From positions 186,001 to 250,000 of the forward strand of contig NZ_JAJLQW010000002.1 in assembly GCF_025548535.1 (NCBI RefSeq): DNA of 64,000 bases. The letters are read 5' to 3'. Position 1 is the stretch's first letter. The number at the start of each line of letters is the position of its first letter. A program made the translations under genes and the position numbers. This DNA is from Undibacterium sp. Jales W-56 (GTDB taxonomy: Bacteria > Pseudomonadota > Gammaproteobacteria > Burkholderiales > Burkholderiaceae_D). Under the pieces are notes generated by a model that made no database searches, had not been told where the DNA came from, and was given only the letters and a program-made list of their open reading frames with translations. Positions 56,882 through 64,000 of this stretch are shown here, in pieces.

Positions 56882-56982
56882 TGCGCTTCTCCCAATGCAT
56901 GACAAACCAGCGTAAACGCCCAAACCAACAGGAAGAATCCAATGATTCCTCCAACAAAAACCAGATCCATAAAATCCGTCAT
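56878..56982 (-). CDS. 34-residue membrane microprotein at the head of the kdp operon
   Basis: A short gene with start ATG 56982, GAGGG upstream, and stop overlapping the kdpF start by 4 bases (ATGA). The product begins [20 protein letters not shown] and continues with a hydrophobic WAFTLVC and a polar HALGEAQ end: a single predicted TM helix. Its tight coupling to kdpF argues that it is translated. It is not KdpF itself; similar unnamed microgenes may precede kdpF in other Burkholderiales, though I cannot check. Function unknown, perhaps a second accessory of the Kdp pump. Confidence 0.75.
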   Translation of the reverse strand: MTDFMDLVFVGGIIGFFLLVWAFTLVCHALGEAQ

Positions 56983-57043
56983 CACTGCCCTCAGGGGTGT
57001 TGTTTTAACGAGGATAAGAATAGCGGGATGTATCTAAAGATTT

Positions 57044-57100
57044 TGTAAAGACTGGGGGGATGGGTGTAAACAGAATGTAAAAATCGGAATGTAAAAATCG
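57044..57100 (-). promoter_or_regulatory. Candidate KdpE operator: TGTAAA repeats upstream of kdp
   Basis: Four TGTAAA words (57044, 57066, 57077, 57091) occur in 57 bp. Two lie in a perfect tandem repeat of 14 bp, GAATGTAAAAATCG (57073-57086 and 57087-57100). On the coding strand of kdp these read TTTTTACA, like the T-rich TTTACA-type KdpE site of E. coli. A possible -10 region (TATTCT, near 57025) lies downstream. Confidence 0.6.
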
Positions 57101-57269
57101 GGCGGCGACGATCGAACCGGATTGAACATGATTGGAAAGCTTGAACAATACAAGAATAGAGTGACGCCAAGCGTCAAAACCGGCAAGGAGCTGAGGCATA
57201 CGCGCAGCAGTCGCACCAGATCATTCATGCGCACAGAACAGGCACAGGAATTAATATCGTCCACCAAAG

Positions 57270-57302
57270 AAAAATGCCCGCTTAACTTTCGTTAAGCGGG
57301 CA
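57270..57302 (-). terminator. Terminator of tRNA-Ser
   Basis: Minus strand: TGCCCGCTTAAC, GAAA loop, exact complement, T5. It lies 9 bp after the tRNA CCA end and isolates the tRNA from the kdp promoter region. Confidence 0.92.
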
Positions 57303-57311
57303 GATATTCTT

Positions 57312-57405
57312 TGGCGGAGGCGGTGAGATTCGAACTCACGATACAGGTTTAAGCCCATATGCTTCCTTAGCAGGGAAGTGCCTTCGGCCACTCGGCCACG
57401 CCTCC
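57312..57405 (-). tRNA. tRNA-Ser(GCU)
   Basis: 94 nt with a long variable arm: acceptor GGAGGCG/CGCCTCC, discriminator G, encoded CCA, anticodon loop CTGCTAA (GCU), T-arm with GAGTTCGAATCTC. Confidence 0.97.
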
Positions 57406-57496
57406 ACACGTTTGCGACTGATTACTCAATCACAATCGAGACCGAGATAATAGCTGCTTGTTCGGAATTGGTCAACAACCAAGCCAGAACAATCTG

Positions 57497-58756
57497 CTAA
57501 TTTCCTTCGGTGGATTCCAGGCCGAAGGCTTTGTGCAGGGAACGTACGGCTAATTCCATGTATTTCTCATCGATCAGCACTGAGATCTTGATTTCTGAGG
57601 TCGAGATCATCTGGATATTAATGCTCTCTTCCGACAGGGTACGGAACATCTGCGATGCGATACCGACGTGGCTGCGCATGCCGACACCGACCACGGAAAC
57701 CTTGGAGACCTTGGGGTCGCCAATGATGCTGCCGGTGCTGATGTGTTCCTTGACGCTGCCTTCCAGCACTTGCATGGCCTTAGCGTACTCGCCGCGCGGT
57801 ACCGTAAACGTGAAGTCGGTTTTGCCGTCCACAGACTGGTTCTGGATGATCATGTCGACTTCGATATTCGCATCGGCAATAGGACCCAGGATCTGGTAGG
57901 CAATGCCTGGCTTGTCCGGGACGCCGAAGACGGTGATTTTTGCTTCATCACGGTTAAACGCGATGCCGGTGATGGTAGCTTGTTCCATATGTGTATCTTC
58001 CTCAAACGAAATCAGGGTGCCGGAATTCATTTCTTCTTCCAGCGGAATTAATGGGTCTGTCAACGAGGACAAGACACGGGTCGGCATGCGGTAGTTGCCG
58101 GCAAATTCGACCGAGCGGATCTGCAGGACTTTTGAGCCCAGCGAAGCCATTTCCAGCATCTCTTCAAAGGTCACCGTCTTCAGGCGACGGGCATCGGACA
58201 CCACGCGCGGATCGGTTGTATAGACGCCATCAACGTCAGTGTAGATCAGGCATTCTTGCGCCTTCATTGCAGCGGCCACGGCCACGGCTGAGGTATCAGA
58301 ACCGCCACGACCCAGGGTCGTGATATTGCCCAGCTCGTCAACCCCCTGGAAGCCCGTAATAATCACGATCTTGCCGGCATCCAGGTCGGCACGGACTTTA
58401 GCATCATCAATCGAGGCGATCCTTGCCTTGGTATGTGCGGAATCGGTTTTAATTGCAACCTGCCAGCCGGCGTAAGACACGGCTTCCTTGCCGACCGCAT
58501 GCAGCGCCATCGACAATAGCGCGGAGGAAACCTGTTCGCCGGTAGAGGCAATCATGTCTAGTTCGCGAGGATCAGGCTGCGCCATAATTTCTTTGGCCAG
58601 ACCGAGCAGACGATTGGTTTCGCCGGACATGGCGGACGGCACCACAACAATCTGGTGACCTGCATCATGCCATTTGGCAACGCGCTTTGCGACGTTCTTG
58701 ATGCGTTCAGTCGAACCCATCGAAGTGCCGCCGTATTTGTGGACGATTAGAGCCAT
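57497..58756 (-). CDS. lysC: Aspartokinase
   Basis: 419 residues. It phosphorylates aspartate in the first step of Lys/Thr/Met synthesis. Kinase domain: LIVHKYGGTSMGSTERI, MSGETNRLL, GRGGSDTSAVAVA and YTDVDGVYTTDPR. Two ACT domains follow (from about 265), the likely site of Lys/Thr feedback. I looked upstream for a lysine riboswitch and saw no matching structure. It is monocistronic in this window. Confidence 0.96.
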   Translation of the reverse strand: MALIVHKYGGTSMGSTERIKNVAKRVAKWHDAGHQIVVVPSAMSGETNRLLGLAKEIMAQPDPRELDMIASTGEQVSSALLSMALHAVGKEAVSYAGWQVAIKTDSAHTKARIASIDDAKVRADLDAGKIVIITGFQGVDELGNITTLGRGGSDTSAVAVAAAMKAQECLIYTDVDGVYTTDPRVVSDARRLKTVTFEEMLEMASLGSKVLQIRSVEFAGNYRMPTRVLSSLTDPLIPLEEEMNSGTLISFEEDTHMEQATITGIAFNRDEAKITVFGVPDKPGIAYQILGPIADANIEVDMIIQNQSVDGKTDFTFTVPRGEYAKAMQVLEGSVKEHISTGSIIGDPKVSKVSVVGVGMRSHVGIASQMFRTLSEESINIQMISTSEIKISVLIDEKYMELAVRSLHKAFGLESTEGN

Positions 58757-59230
58757 AGATGTAGAAAACCTAAAGGGTAAAAAATGCGGAAAATCAACCC
58801 TTTACTCTACATGCTGCTACGCAAAATAACAAGTGAAGCCTGCCTGTTTTTTAGGCAGACCTTGCTTGAAAAAAATCACTTATAGCGAGTTCGCCGTCAG
58901 AAGTCTGAACAGTTTGCTTATGGAATTGCCAGGTTTGCACGGCTACCAGCTGATGGCTACCAGCACCAAGTTGCAGCCGGAATCTAAGAATTAAGAAAAA
59001 TAAAGGGAGTATAGGATAAATCATCATATTTCCGCTTATCCAGCATACGTTTCCTTGAGTAATACATTGATACATCTACCCAGTATCTAAAATCAATCAG
59101 ATCCCAGAATTAAATACGGGAGTGCTAAAAATGAAAATCGGTAAATTACTTATTTGCATAAGGATATAAAAAAATGATTGCAGGCACTACATCATTTTGT
59201 CTTGAATGAAGACCGGATGAAAATAACAAA
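58757..59230. other. 474-bp gap between lysC and the DUF1415 gene
   Basis: No credible gene; a 74-codon minus-strand frame (58851-59075) lacks a ribosome-binding site and family resemblance. A small hairpin CTGCCT/AGGCAG with an all-T loop lies at 58840-58858. The lysC promoter should be here. Confidence 0.5.
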
Positions 59231-59797
59231 TTACTTTTTACGTGCTGATGGGAATAATTTACGCCAGCCATCCAACCCCAGGTCGCGCATGGTCTGGATG
59301 TTTTTTTCATAGATCATATCGGCATCTGGAAAAGCCGCAATTGCCTTGTCGATGCTTTCTTCGCGGATCAAATGCAGACATGGGTAGGGTGAACGATTGG
59401 TAAAGTTTTCGATATCGTCAGGATCGGTACCGGCAAATTGGTAATCCGGGTGAAAACTGGCAATTTGTAAAATTCCCTCCAGATCGAGTTCTTGCAAAGC
59501 CGCATCTGCCACATCCAGAAAATCGTTGTAATCCAAAAAATCCCTCAGTACATAAGGGTGAATCAGGATACTGGTTTCGATTTTCTCGGGATTGGCTTCG
59601 GCTAATAGTTCCAGCTCTTTTACCAGGTCCTGCAGCAGCTCATCCGGTGTTTTCGCTTCACTGACAGTAAACCGAATCTGCTGCTTGACCTGAACGGCTT
59701 TAGCGAACGGACATAAATTCAAACCGATCACGGCTTTTTCCAGCCAAAGTTCGGTCGCGGCAATCGCTTCGGTAGCATTGATCAAATTGGCGGGCAT
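59231..59797 (-). CDS. DUF1415 family protein
   Basis: 188 residues from ATG 59797 with GGAAG upstream; the frame is open 15 codons earlier but the family begins near AATELWLEKAVIGLNLCPFAK. Further conserved segments: ILIHPYVLRDFLDYNDFLD, ASFHPDYQFAGT and NRSPYPCLHLIREESIDKA. The Cys of NLCPF and the His residues are conserved in the family. Function unknown. Confidence 0.88.
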   Translation of the reverse strand: MPANLINATEAIAATELWLEKAVIGLNLCPFAKAVQVKQQIRFTVSEAKTPDELLQDLVKELELLAEANPEKIETSILIHPYVLRDFLDYNDFLDVADAALQELDLEGILQIASFHPDYQFAGTDPDDIENFTNRSPYPCLHLIREESIDKAIAAFPDADMIYEKNIQTMRDLGLDGWRKLFPSARKK

Positions 59798-60013
59798 AAC
59801 AACAGTCTTCCAATGAAAAGAAGACGCAAGAATAGCATGCAATTATTTCATACCGCAGTGCGGCAAAAATAAATTACCCCCTCTTGCGCCTTACAAGCTC
59901 AGCCTTGGTTCCATTACATCACTTCGACATCATGGTAACAATCCGACCGGGAACCAGTATAAGGAGCTGAGCAAGAGCCTGGATGACGACATACCGGCAT
60001 CCTGATCAATGAC

Positions 60014-60715
60014 TTATTTGCCGTCACCGGCAATCATTTTGTAGGTAACTGCACCGATTGCTGCACCGGCAATCGGTGCAGCCCAGAACAACCATAGCTG
60101 CTGCACCGCCCAACCACCGACGTATAAAGCAACACCGGTGCTGCGTGCCGGATTTACCGAGGTGTTAGTCACAGGAATGCTGATCAGGTGGATCAAGGTC
60201 AGACCCAGGCCAATTGCAATGGGTGCAAAACCTTTCGGCGCTCTGGCATCGGTAGCGCCGAGAATAATCACCAGAAAAAACATCGTCATCACAGCCTCAG
60301 TCAGCCATGCCGCCTGCAAGGAATAACCGCCGGGCGAATGTTCGCCATACCCATTTGAAGCAAAACCTGCCGCTACATCAAAGCCCGGCTTGCCGCTGGC
60401 GATCATGAACAAAATACCGCCGGCCACAATCCCGCCCAGAACTTGCGCCACGATATAAGGTAATAATTGATTCGCAGGAAAGCGTCCGCCGACCCACAAA
60501 CCGATAGATACCGCTGGATTTAAATGACAACCGGAAATGTGGCCAATGGCATATGCCATCGTCAATACCGTCAGGCCAAAAGCCAGAGAGACGCCGTGCA
60601 AACCAATCCCCACACCGGGAAAAGCGGCGGCCAGCACGGCACTGCCGCAACCGCCCAGAACCAACCAAAAAGTCCCAAAAAATTCAGCGCCGTATTGTTT
60701 CATTTGCTCACTCAC
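60014..60715 (-). CDS. aqpZ: Aquaporin Z
   Basis: A six-TM water channel of about 230 residues with both NPA boxes: [13 protein letters not shown] (first) and [15 protein letters not shown] (second, with the selectivity-filter Arg). The start is GTG 60715 (AGGA directly upstream, 233 residues) or ATG 60703, which aligns with the AqpZ N terminus ([20 protein letters not shown]). Role: rapid water flux during osmotic change. Confidence 0.95.
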   Translation of the reverse strand: MSEQMKQYGAEFFGTFWLVLGGCGSAVLAAAFPGVGIGLHGVSLAFGLTVLTMAYAIGHISGCHLNPAVSIGLWVGGRFPANQLLPYIVAQVLGGIVAGGILFMIASGKPGFDVAAGFASNGYGEHSPGGYSLQAAWLTEAVMTMFFLVIILGATDARAPKGFAPIAIGLGLTLIHLISIPVTNTSVNPARSTGVALYVGGWAVQQLWLFWAAPIAGAAIGAVTYKMIAGDGK

Positions 60716-60942
60716 TTTCCTGAAAGAAGGATAGATTCATTTTTTACGATACGATAATTGCCCTGATGTAGCTGTCGCACCGATGAGCATTAATATAACA
60801 AATTAATATTGCCATATTGAAAAATTTATGAAAATGGTGACGTTGATGCAAATAGCAAATTGCAGTCTATGATTTGAATATCTTGATCAAATTCGCCCAC
60901 AGAATGCGGATATGCGTCAGGCGTTCCTGAGCGCTTATCCAT

Positions 60943-60974
60943 AAAAAAAGCGATCCGTTGCCAGATCGCTTTTT
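60943..60974 (-). terminator. Terminator after aceB
   Basis: AAAAAGCGATC and GATCGCTTTTT arms with an 8-nt loop; the minus strand ends in a T7 run. It can also work on the plus strand. Confidence 0.9.
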
Positions 60975-61014
60975 ATCAATTCATTACCTATCTTAACGAT
61001 ATGCGTCGAATAAA

Positions 61015-62601
61015 TTAAATTTCTTCATATAAAGGCAAAGTCAAGAATTCAGCGAAGGAATCCGAAGTCGACATCTCTTCAAAAATCACAGCAGCACGAT
61101 CATAAGTCGCACCTGAACCGACCAATTCTTTCACCTTGGCAAGTTCCTGCGGGATCATGGCGCGCACTAAATCTGCGGTGATCTTAGTGCCGTCTTCCAG
61201 CAAGCCTTTGCTCGAACGTATCCATTGCCATACCTGGGAACGGCTGATTTCTGCCGTCGCTGCATCTTCCATCAAATTGTGAATCGGCACACAGCCATTA
61301 CCGGCCAGCCATGCGCCCAGGTAATGGATGCCGACGTTGATGTTGTAACGCAGACCGGCTTCGGTAATCGGTGTTTCCGGTTGGAAGTTCAGCAAATCTT
61401 TTGCAGTAACTTCGACATCGGGACGTTGCTTGGAAATTTGATTCGGCGCGTCGCCCAATACTTTTTTGAATTCCGTCATCGCCAGTTCTACCAAGCCCGG
61501 ATGCGCCACCCAGCCGCCATCGTAGCCGTCGGTCGCATCGCGCGCTTTATCAACACGCACGCCCCCCATTGCGACATCATTCTTTGCCGGATCGTTTTTG
61601 ATCGGGATCAGGGCGGCCATACCGCCGATCGCCGGCGCATTACGCTTGTGGCAGGTTTTCAACAGCAATAAGGCATACGAACGCATGAAAGGCGCCGTCA
61701 TCGTGACCTTGGCACGGTCTGCCAGGCAGAAGTCTTTATTGTTCTTGAATTTTTTGATGCAAGAGAAAATATAATCCCAGCGCCCCGCATTCAAGCCTGA
61801 GCTGTGTTCACGCAATTCATACAGGATTTCATCCATTTCAAATGCGGCGACGATCGTTTCAATCAGCACGGTGGCTTTGACGGTGCCTTGCGGCAAGCCG
61901 ATTTCATTTTGCGCCATCACGAAGATATCATTCCACAGACGCGCTTCCAGATGCGACTCCATCTTTGGCAGATAGAAATAAGGACCGGCGCCGCGCGCCA
62001 GTTGCTCTTTGGCGTTATGGAACAGGAACAGCGCAAAATCAAAAATACCGCCGGAGATACGCTTGCCATCGACCAGTACATGTTTTTCATCAAGATGCCA
62101 GCCGCGCGGACGCACTACCAGCGTCGCAACCGTATCATTGAGTTGATAGCTTTTACCGTTTTGTTCCAGGCTGATCGTGCGACGCACGGCATCGCGCATA
62201 TTCAGCTGACCTGTCAATTGATTATCCCAATTTGGCGTGTTGGAATCTTCAAAATCGGTCATGTAACTATCGGCACCGGAGTTCAGGGCATTGATCACCA
62301 TCTTGCGCTCTACCGGACCGGTAATCTCGACGCGACGGCATTCGAGTGCTTTGGGAATCGGCGCGATTTTCCAATCGCCTTCGCGGATATGTTTAGTCTC
62401 CGGCAAAAAATCTGGCAATTCACCCGCATCCAGACGTGCTGCGCGGGCTACCCGGGCAGCCAATAATTCCTGACGACGCGGCTCAAAAGCGCGGCTCAGT
62501 TTAGCGACTAATTCGAGTGCTTCCGGAGTCAGGATTTGTTCAAAGCCCGGTTTGATTTCACCCGTAATTTGCATGCCTGCTGGCAAAGTGATGTGTGTCA
62601 T
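61015..62601 (-). CDS. aceB: Malate synthase A
   Basis: 528 residues. It condenses glyoxylate and acetyl-CoA to malate in the glyoxylate bypass. Visible motifs: DFEDSNTPNWDNQLTGQLN, VVRPRGWHLDEKHVLVDG and YFYLPKMESHLEARLWNDIF with the catalytic-site surroundings, and GGMAALIPIKNDPAKN. Isocitrate lyase is not in the window. It lies 34 bp downstream of the dehalogenase gene and is probably co-transcribed with it. Confidence 0.96.
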   Translation of the reverse strand: MTHITLPAGMQITGEIKPGFEQILTPEALELVAKLSRAFEPRRQELLAARVARAARLDAGELPDFLPETKHIREGDWKIAPIPKALECRRVEITGPVERKMVINALNSGADSYMTDFEDSNTPNWDNQLTGQLNMRDAVRRTISLEQNGKSYQLNDTVATLVVRPRGWHLDEKHVLVDGKRISGGIFDFALFLFHNAKEQLARGAGPYFYLPKMESHLEARLWNDIFVMAQNEIGLPQGTVKATVLIETIVAAFEMDEILYELREHSSGLNAGRWDYIFSCIKKFKNNKDFCLADRAKVTMTAPFMRSYALLLLKTCHKRNAPAIGGMAALIPIKNDPAKNDVAMGGVRVDKARDATDGYDGGWVAHPGLVELAMTEFKKVLGDAPNQISKQRPDVEVTAKDLLNFQPETPITEAGLRYNINVGIHYLGAWLAGNGCVPIHNLMEDAATAEISRSQVWQWIRSSKGLLEDGTKITADLVRAMIPQELAKVKELVGSGATYDRAAVIFEEMSTSDSFAEFLTLPLYEEI

Positions 62602-62635
62602 AAGATTCTCCGCTATTAAAATAAAAATATAAAAA

Positions 62636-63313
62636 TTAAACCTGTGTATCTAAAAACTGAATGACGTCTGTGAGCGACTTACCCTGACCGTGCGGCACCA
62701 CGCCGAGCTCCTCCAAAGGCGCATCGTTTCGGTTGACCCAAAAAGTCGTATAGCCAAACCAGGTCGCACAACAGGCATCCCAGCAATTACTCGACACGAA
62801 TAAAATATTTTTGACGGGCAGGTCAAACATATCCGGTGCCATTTGATAAGCCTCAGGCGCGGTCTTAAATTTTTTTACTGCATCGACCGACAACAAGTGA
62901 TGAAAAATACCTTGCATATCGGCAGCATCAACAGCCGACTGCAGCATATGCTGATTGCCATTCGAGAGGATCGCCAGCTTCAATCCGCGCTCGCGCAATT
63001 GCTTCAGCACGGCGAGATTTTCTGGAAAAGCTTGCAAGCGTGCGTACTGCCCCATGAGGGCATTTTGCGCATCCAGACTCAACTGCAAGCGCAATTTATT
63101 ACATGCATAAACCAACGCATCCTGGGTTACTTCCCAAAACGGTTTATACATACTGCACATGGTGCGCAAACGCGTATATTCGATTTGCTTGTCGCGCCAC
63201 AGCCCAGCTAAAGCCAGACCATTACCCGGGAAAATTTTCTCCCCCAGTTCGCCTATCGAGTACACATCAAACAGCGTACCGTAAGCATCAAAAGCAATTG
63301 CCTGAATGGACAT
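62636..63313 (-). CDS. Haloacid dehalogenase, type II
   Basis: 225 residues from ATG 63313 (the frame is open to a TTG at 63328). HAD-fold nucleophile Asp9 in AIAFDAYGTLFD; LAILSNGNQHML, KKFKTAPEAYQ and FVSSNCWDACCATWFGYTTFW match L-2-haloacid dehalogenase active-site blocks. The classical reaction releases halide from 2-haloacids, giving glycolate from haloacetate. Placement before malate synthase suggests a two-carbon acid pathway, but the true substrate could be another small phosphate or acid. Confidence 0.88.
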   Translation of the reverse strand: MSIQAIAFDAYGTLFDVYSIGELGEKIFPGNGLALAGLWRDKQIEYTRLRTMCSMYKPFWEVTQDALVYACNKLRLQLSLDAQNALMGQYARLQAFPENLAVLKQLRERGLKLAILSNGNQHMLQSAVDAADMQGIFHHLLSVDAVKKFKTAPEAYQMAPDMFDLPVKNILFVSSNCWDACCATWFGYTTFWVNRNDAPLEELGVVPHGQGKSLTDVIQFLDTQV

Positions 63314-63545
63314 GAGTGAAACAATCAAAATAGGACGGTATTTTTAAATAATCAAAAAATCCGCCATTGATAAAGAAAACATCAAGTGAGTGATACGCAG
63401 TATATTCACTAGAAATAATTATAAATACGACGTTTTATCACTTTATCTTTGCGTTTTAGTTAAAGATAAATCGTATGCTTGACCAATATCATTTATATTT
63501 ATCAAATGTAACGCCATTTTTCCTGTTTTAACTTACGACAATAAT
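63314..63545. promoter_or_regulatory. Divergent promoter region between the dehalogenase and LysR genes
   Basis: 232 bp, strongly A+T-rich (63330-63540), no gene. The divergent arrangement is typical for a LysR regulator controlling the adjacent operon. A TnA-type inverted repeat is not clear enough to mark. Confidence 0.4.
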
Positions 63546-64000
63546 ATGGATCAATTCAAACAAATTTCTACTTTTGCCGAAGTCGCCGCCCGCGGCAGCC
63601 TGTCTGCCGCGGCCCGCGCTGAAGGCGTTGCACCGGCCATGATAGGCCGTCGGCTAGATGCGCTTGAAGAACGATTGAGCGTGAAATTATTACAGAGAAC
63701 CACACGTAAAATCGCCCTTACCAACGAAGGCGCTGCATTTCTGGAAGACTGCCAGCGCATCCTGGCGGAACTTGAAGAAGCGGAGACTTCAGTTTCAGAA
63801 CGCAGTGCGCGTGCCAGCGGTCAATTGACGATCTCGGCGCCGGCGGGTTTTGGTCGTCAGCATGTAGCGCCACTGGTACCGTCTTTTTTAAGCGAACACC
63901 GGGACGTCAAACTCACGCTCAGCCTGAATGATCGCGTGGTTGACCTGATTGGCGAGGGGGTTGATGTGGCAATCCGTATCGCCTCGCTGAGCGACTCCAA
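63546..64000 (+). CDS. LysR-family transcriptional regulator, 5' part
   Basis: 151 complete codons, then cut by the window end. The N-terminal winged helix is intact: FKQISTFAEVAARGSLSAAA, VAPAMIGRRLDALEERLSVK and LLQRTTRKIALTNEG. The effector domain begins at GQLTISAPAGFGRQHVAPLV. Divergent from the dehalogenase-aceB pair, so it may regulate that pair; this is inferred from position. Confidence 0.92.
   Translation, partial: MDQFKQISTFAEVAARGSLSAAARAEGVAPAMIGRRLDALEERLSVKLLQRTTRKIALTNEGAAFLEDCQRILAELEEAETSVSERSARASGQLTISAPAGFGRQHVAPLVPSFLSEHRDVKLTLSLNDRVVDLIGEGVDVAIRIASLSDS

Noticed and set aside
56793-56957. N-terminal extension of kdpA
   Set aside because: The 55 extra residues are not KdpA-like, and the DNA is better explained by kdpF and the microgene in another frame plus the ribosome-binding site at ATG 56792.
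58757-59000. Lysine riboswitch upstream of lysC
   Set aside because: No conserved multi-helix pattern can be folded by eye; the only hairpin is short with an all-T loop.
58851-59075. 74-codon minus-strand frame upstream of lysC
   Set aside because: No start signals or similarity to a known family.

Overview
The window reads as a contiguous chromosomal segment of a Burkholderiales betaproteobacterium, most likely Oxalobacteraceae (an Undibacterium/Herminiimonas-like genome). This placement is inferred from gene families and orders (bamD/yaaA, tig-clpP-clpX-lon, hpnCDE, the kdp operon, the KYGGTSMG-type aspartokinase) and from moderate GC content, not from a marker gene. It is almost entirely chromosomal housekeeping and signalling. 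I see no prophage, integrase, transposase gene or CRISPR array.

Layout. 0-5 kb: bamD (outer-membrane assembly), yaaA, a PIN-domain protein without a visible partner, and a cheZ-cheA pair without other che genes. 5.6-11.9 kb: a minor-pilin operon pilE-fimT-pilV-pilW-pilX-pilY1. 12.2-18.4 kb (minus strand): tRNA-Leu, tig, clpP, clpX, lon, a protein quality-control block with terminators after clpP and after clpX. 18.6-23 kb: an RND efflux pump with its membrane-fusion lipoprotein. 23.2-28.7 kb: the squalene genes hpnC and hpnD-hpnE, split by a small lipoprotein, an M24-peptidase-like protein and a three-repeat lipoprotein. 28.7-35.5 kb: radA flanked by two diverged copies of a non-coding repeat, then lplT, the tsaB-rimI-udg-DUF1853 operon and a thioredoxin-like protein. 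35.6-36 kb: a tandemly duplicated tRNA-Arg(ACG) cassette, each copy with its own promoter and terminator. 36-37.9 kb: the K+ transporter kup.

38.3-47.2 kb is the most unusual part: seven co-directional signalling genes. They encode two paralogous PAS histidine kinases; a globin-like/GGDEF/EAL/REC/PAS protein whose globin domain lacks the proximal histidine and whose GGDEF domain lacks a metal aspartate; a 104-residue single-domain protein; an HDOD protein; a REC protein with a degenerate HD-GYP domain; and a lone REC protein. I interpret it as a phosphorelay-controlled cyclic-di-GMP module resembling in logic the Shewanella H-NOX/HnoK-HnoB-HnoD network, but with a globin-like sensor predicted not to bind heme in the usual way. 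That functional reading is inference.

47.4-57.3 kb: a TorF-type porin and the full kdp locus (34-residue microprotein, kdpF, kdpA, kdpB, kdpC, kdpD, kdpE) preceded by tandem TGTAAA repeats that are a candidate KdpE operator. With kup this gives constitutive and inducible K+ uptake within about 20 kb. 57.3-64 kb: tRNA-Ser, lysC, a DUF1415 gene, aqpZ, malate synthase A with a type II haloacid dehalogenase, and the 5' part of a divergent LysR regulator cut by the window edge.
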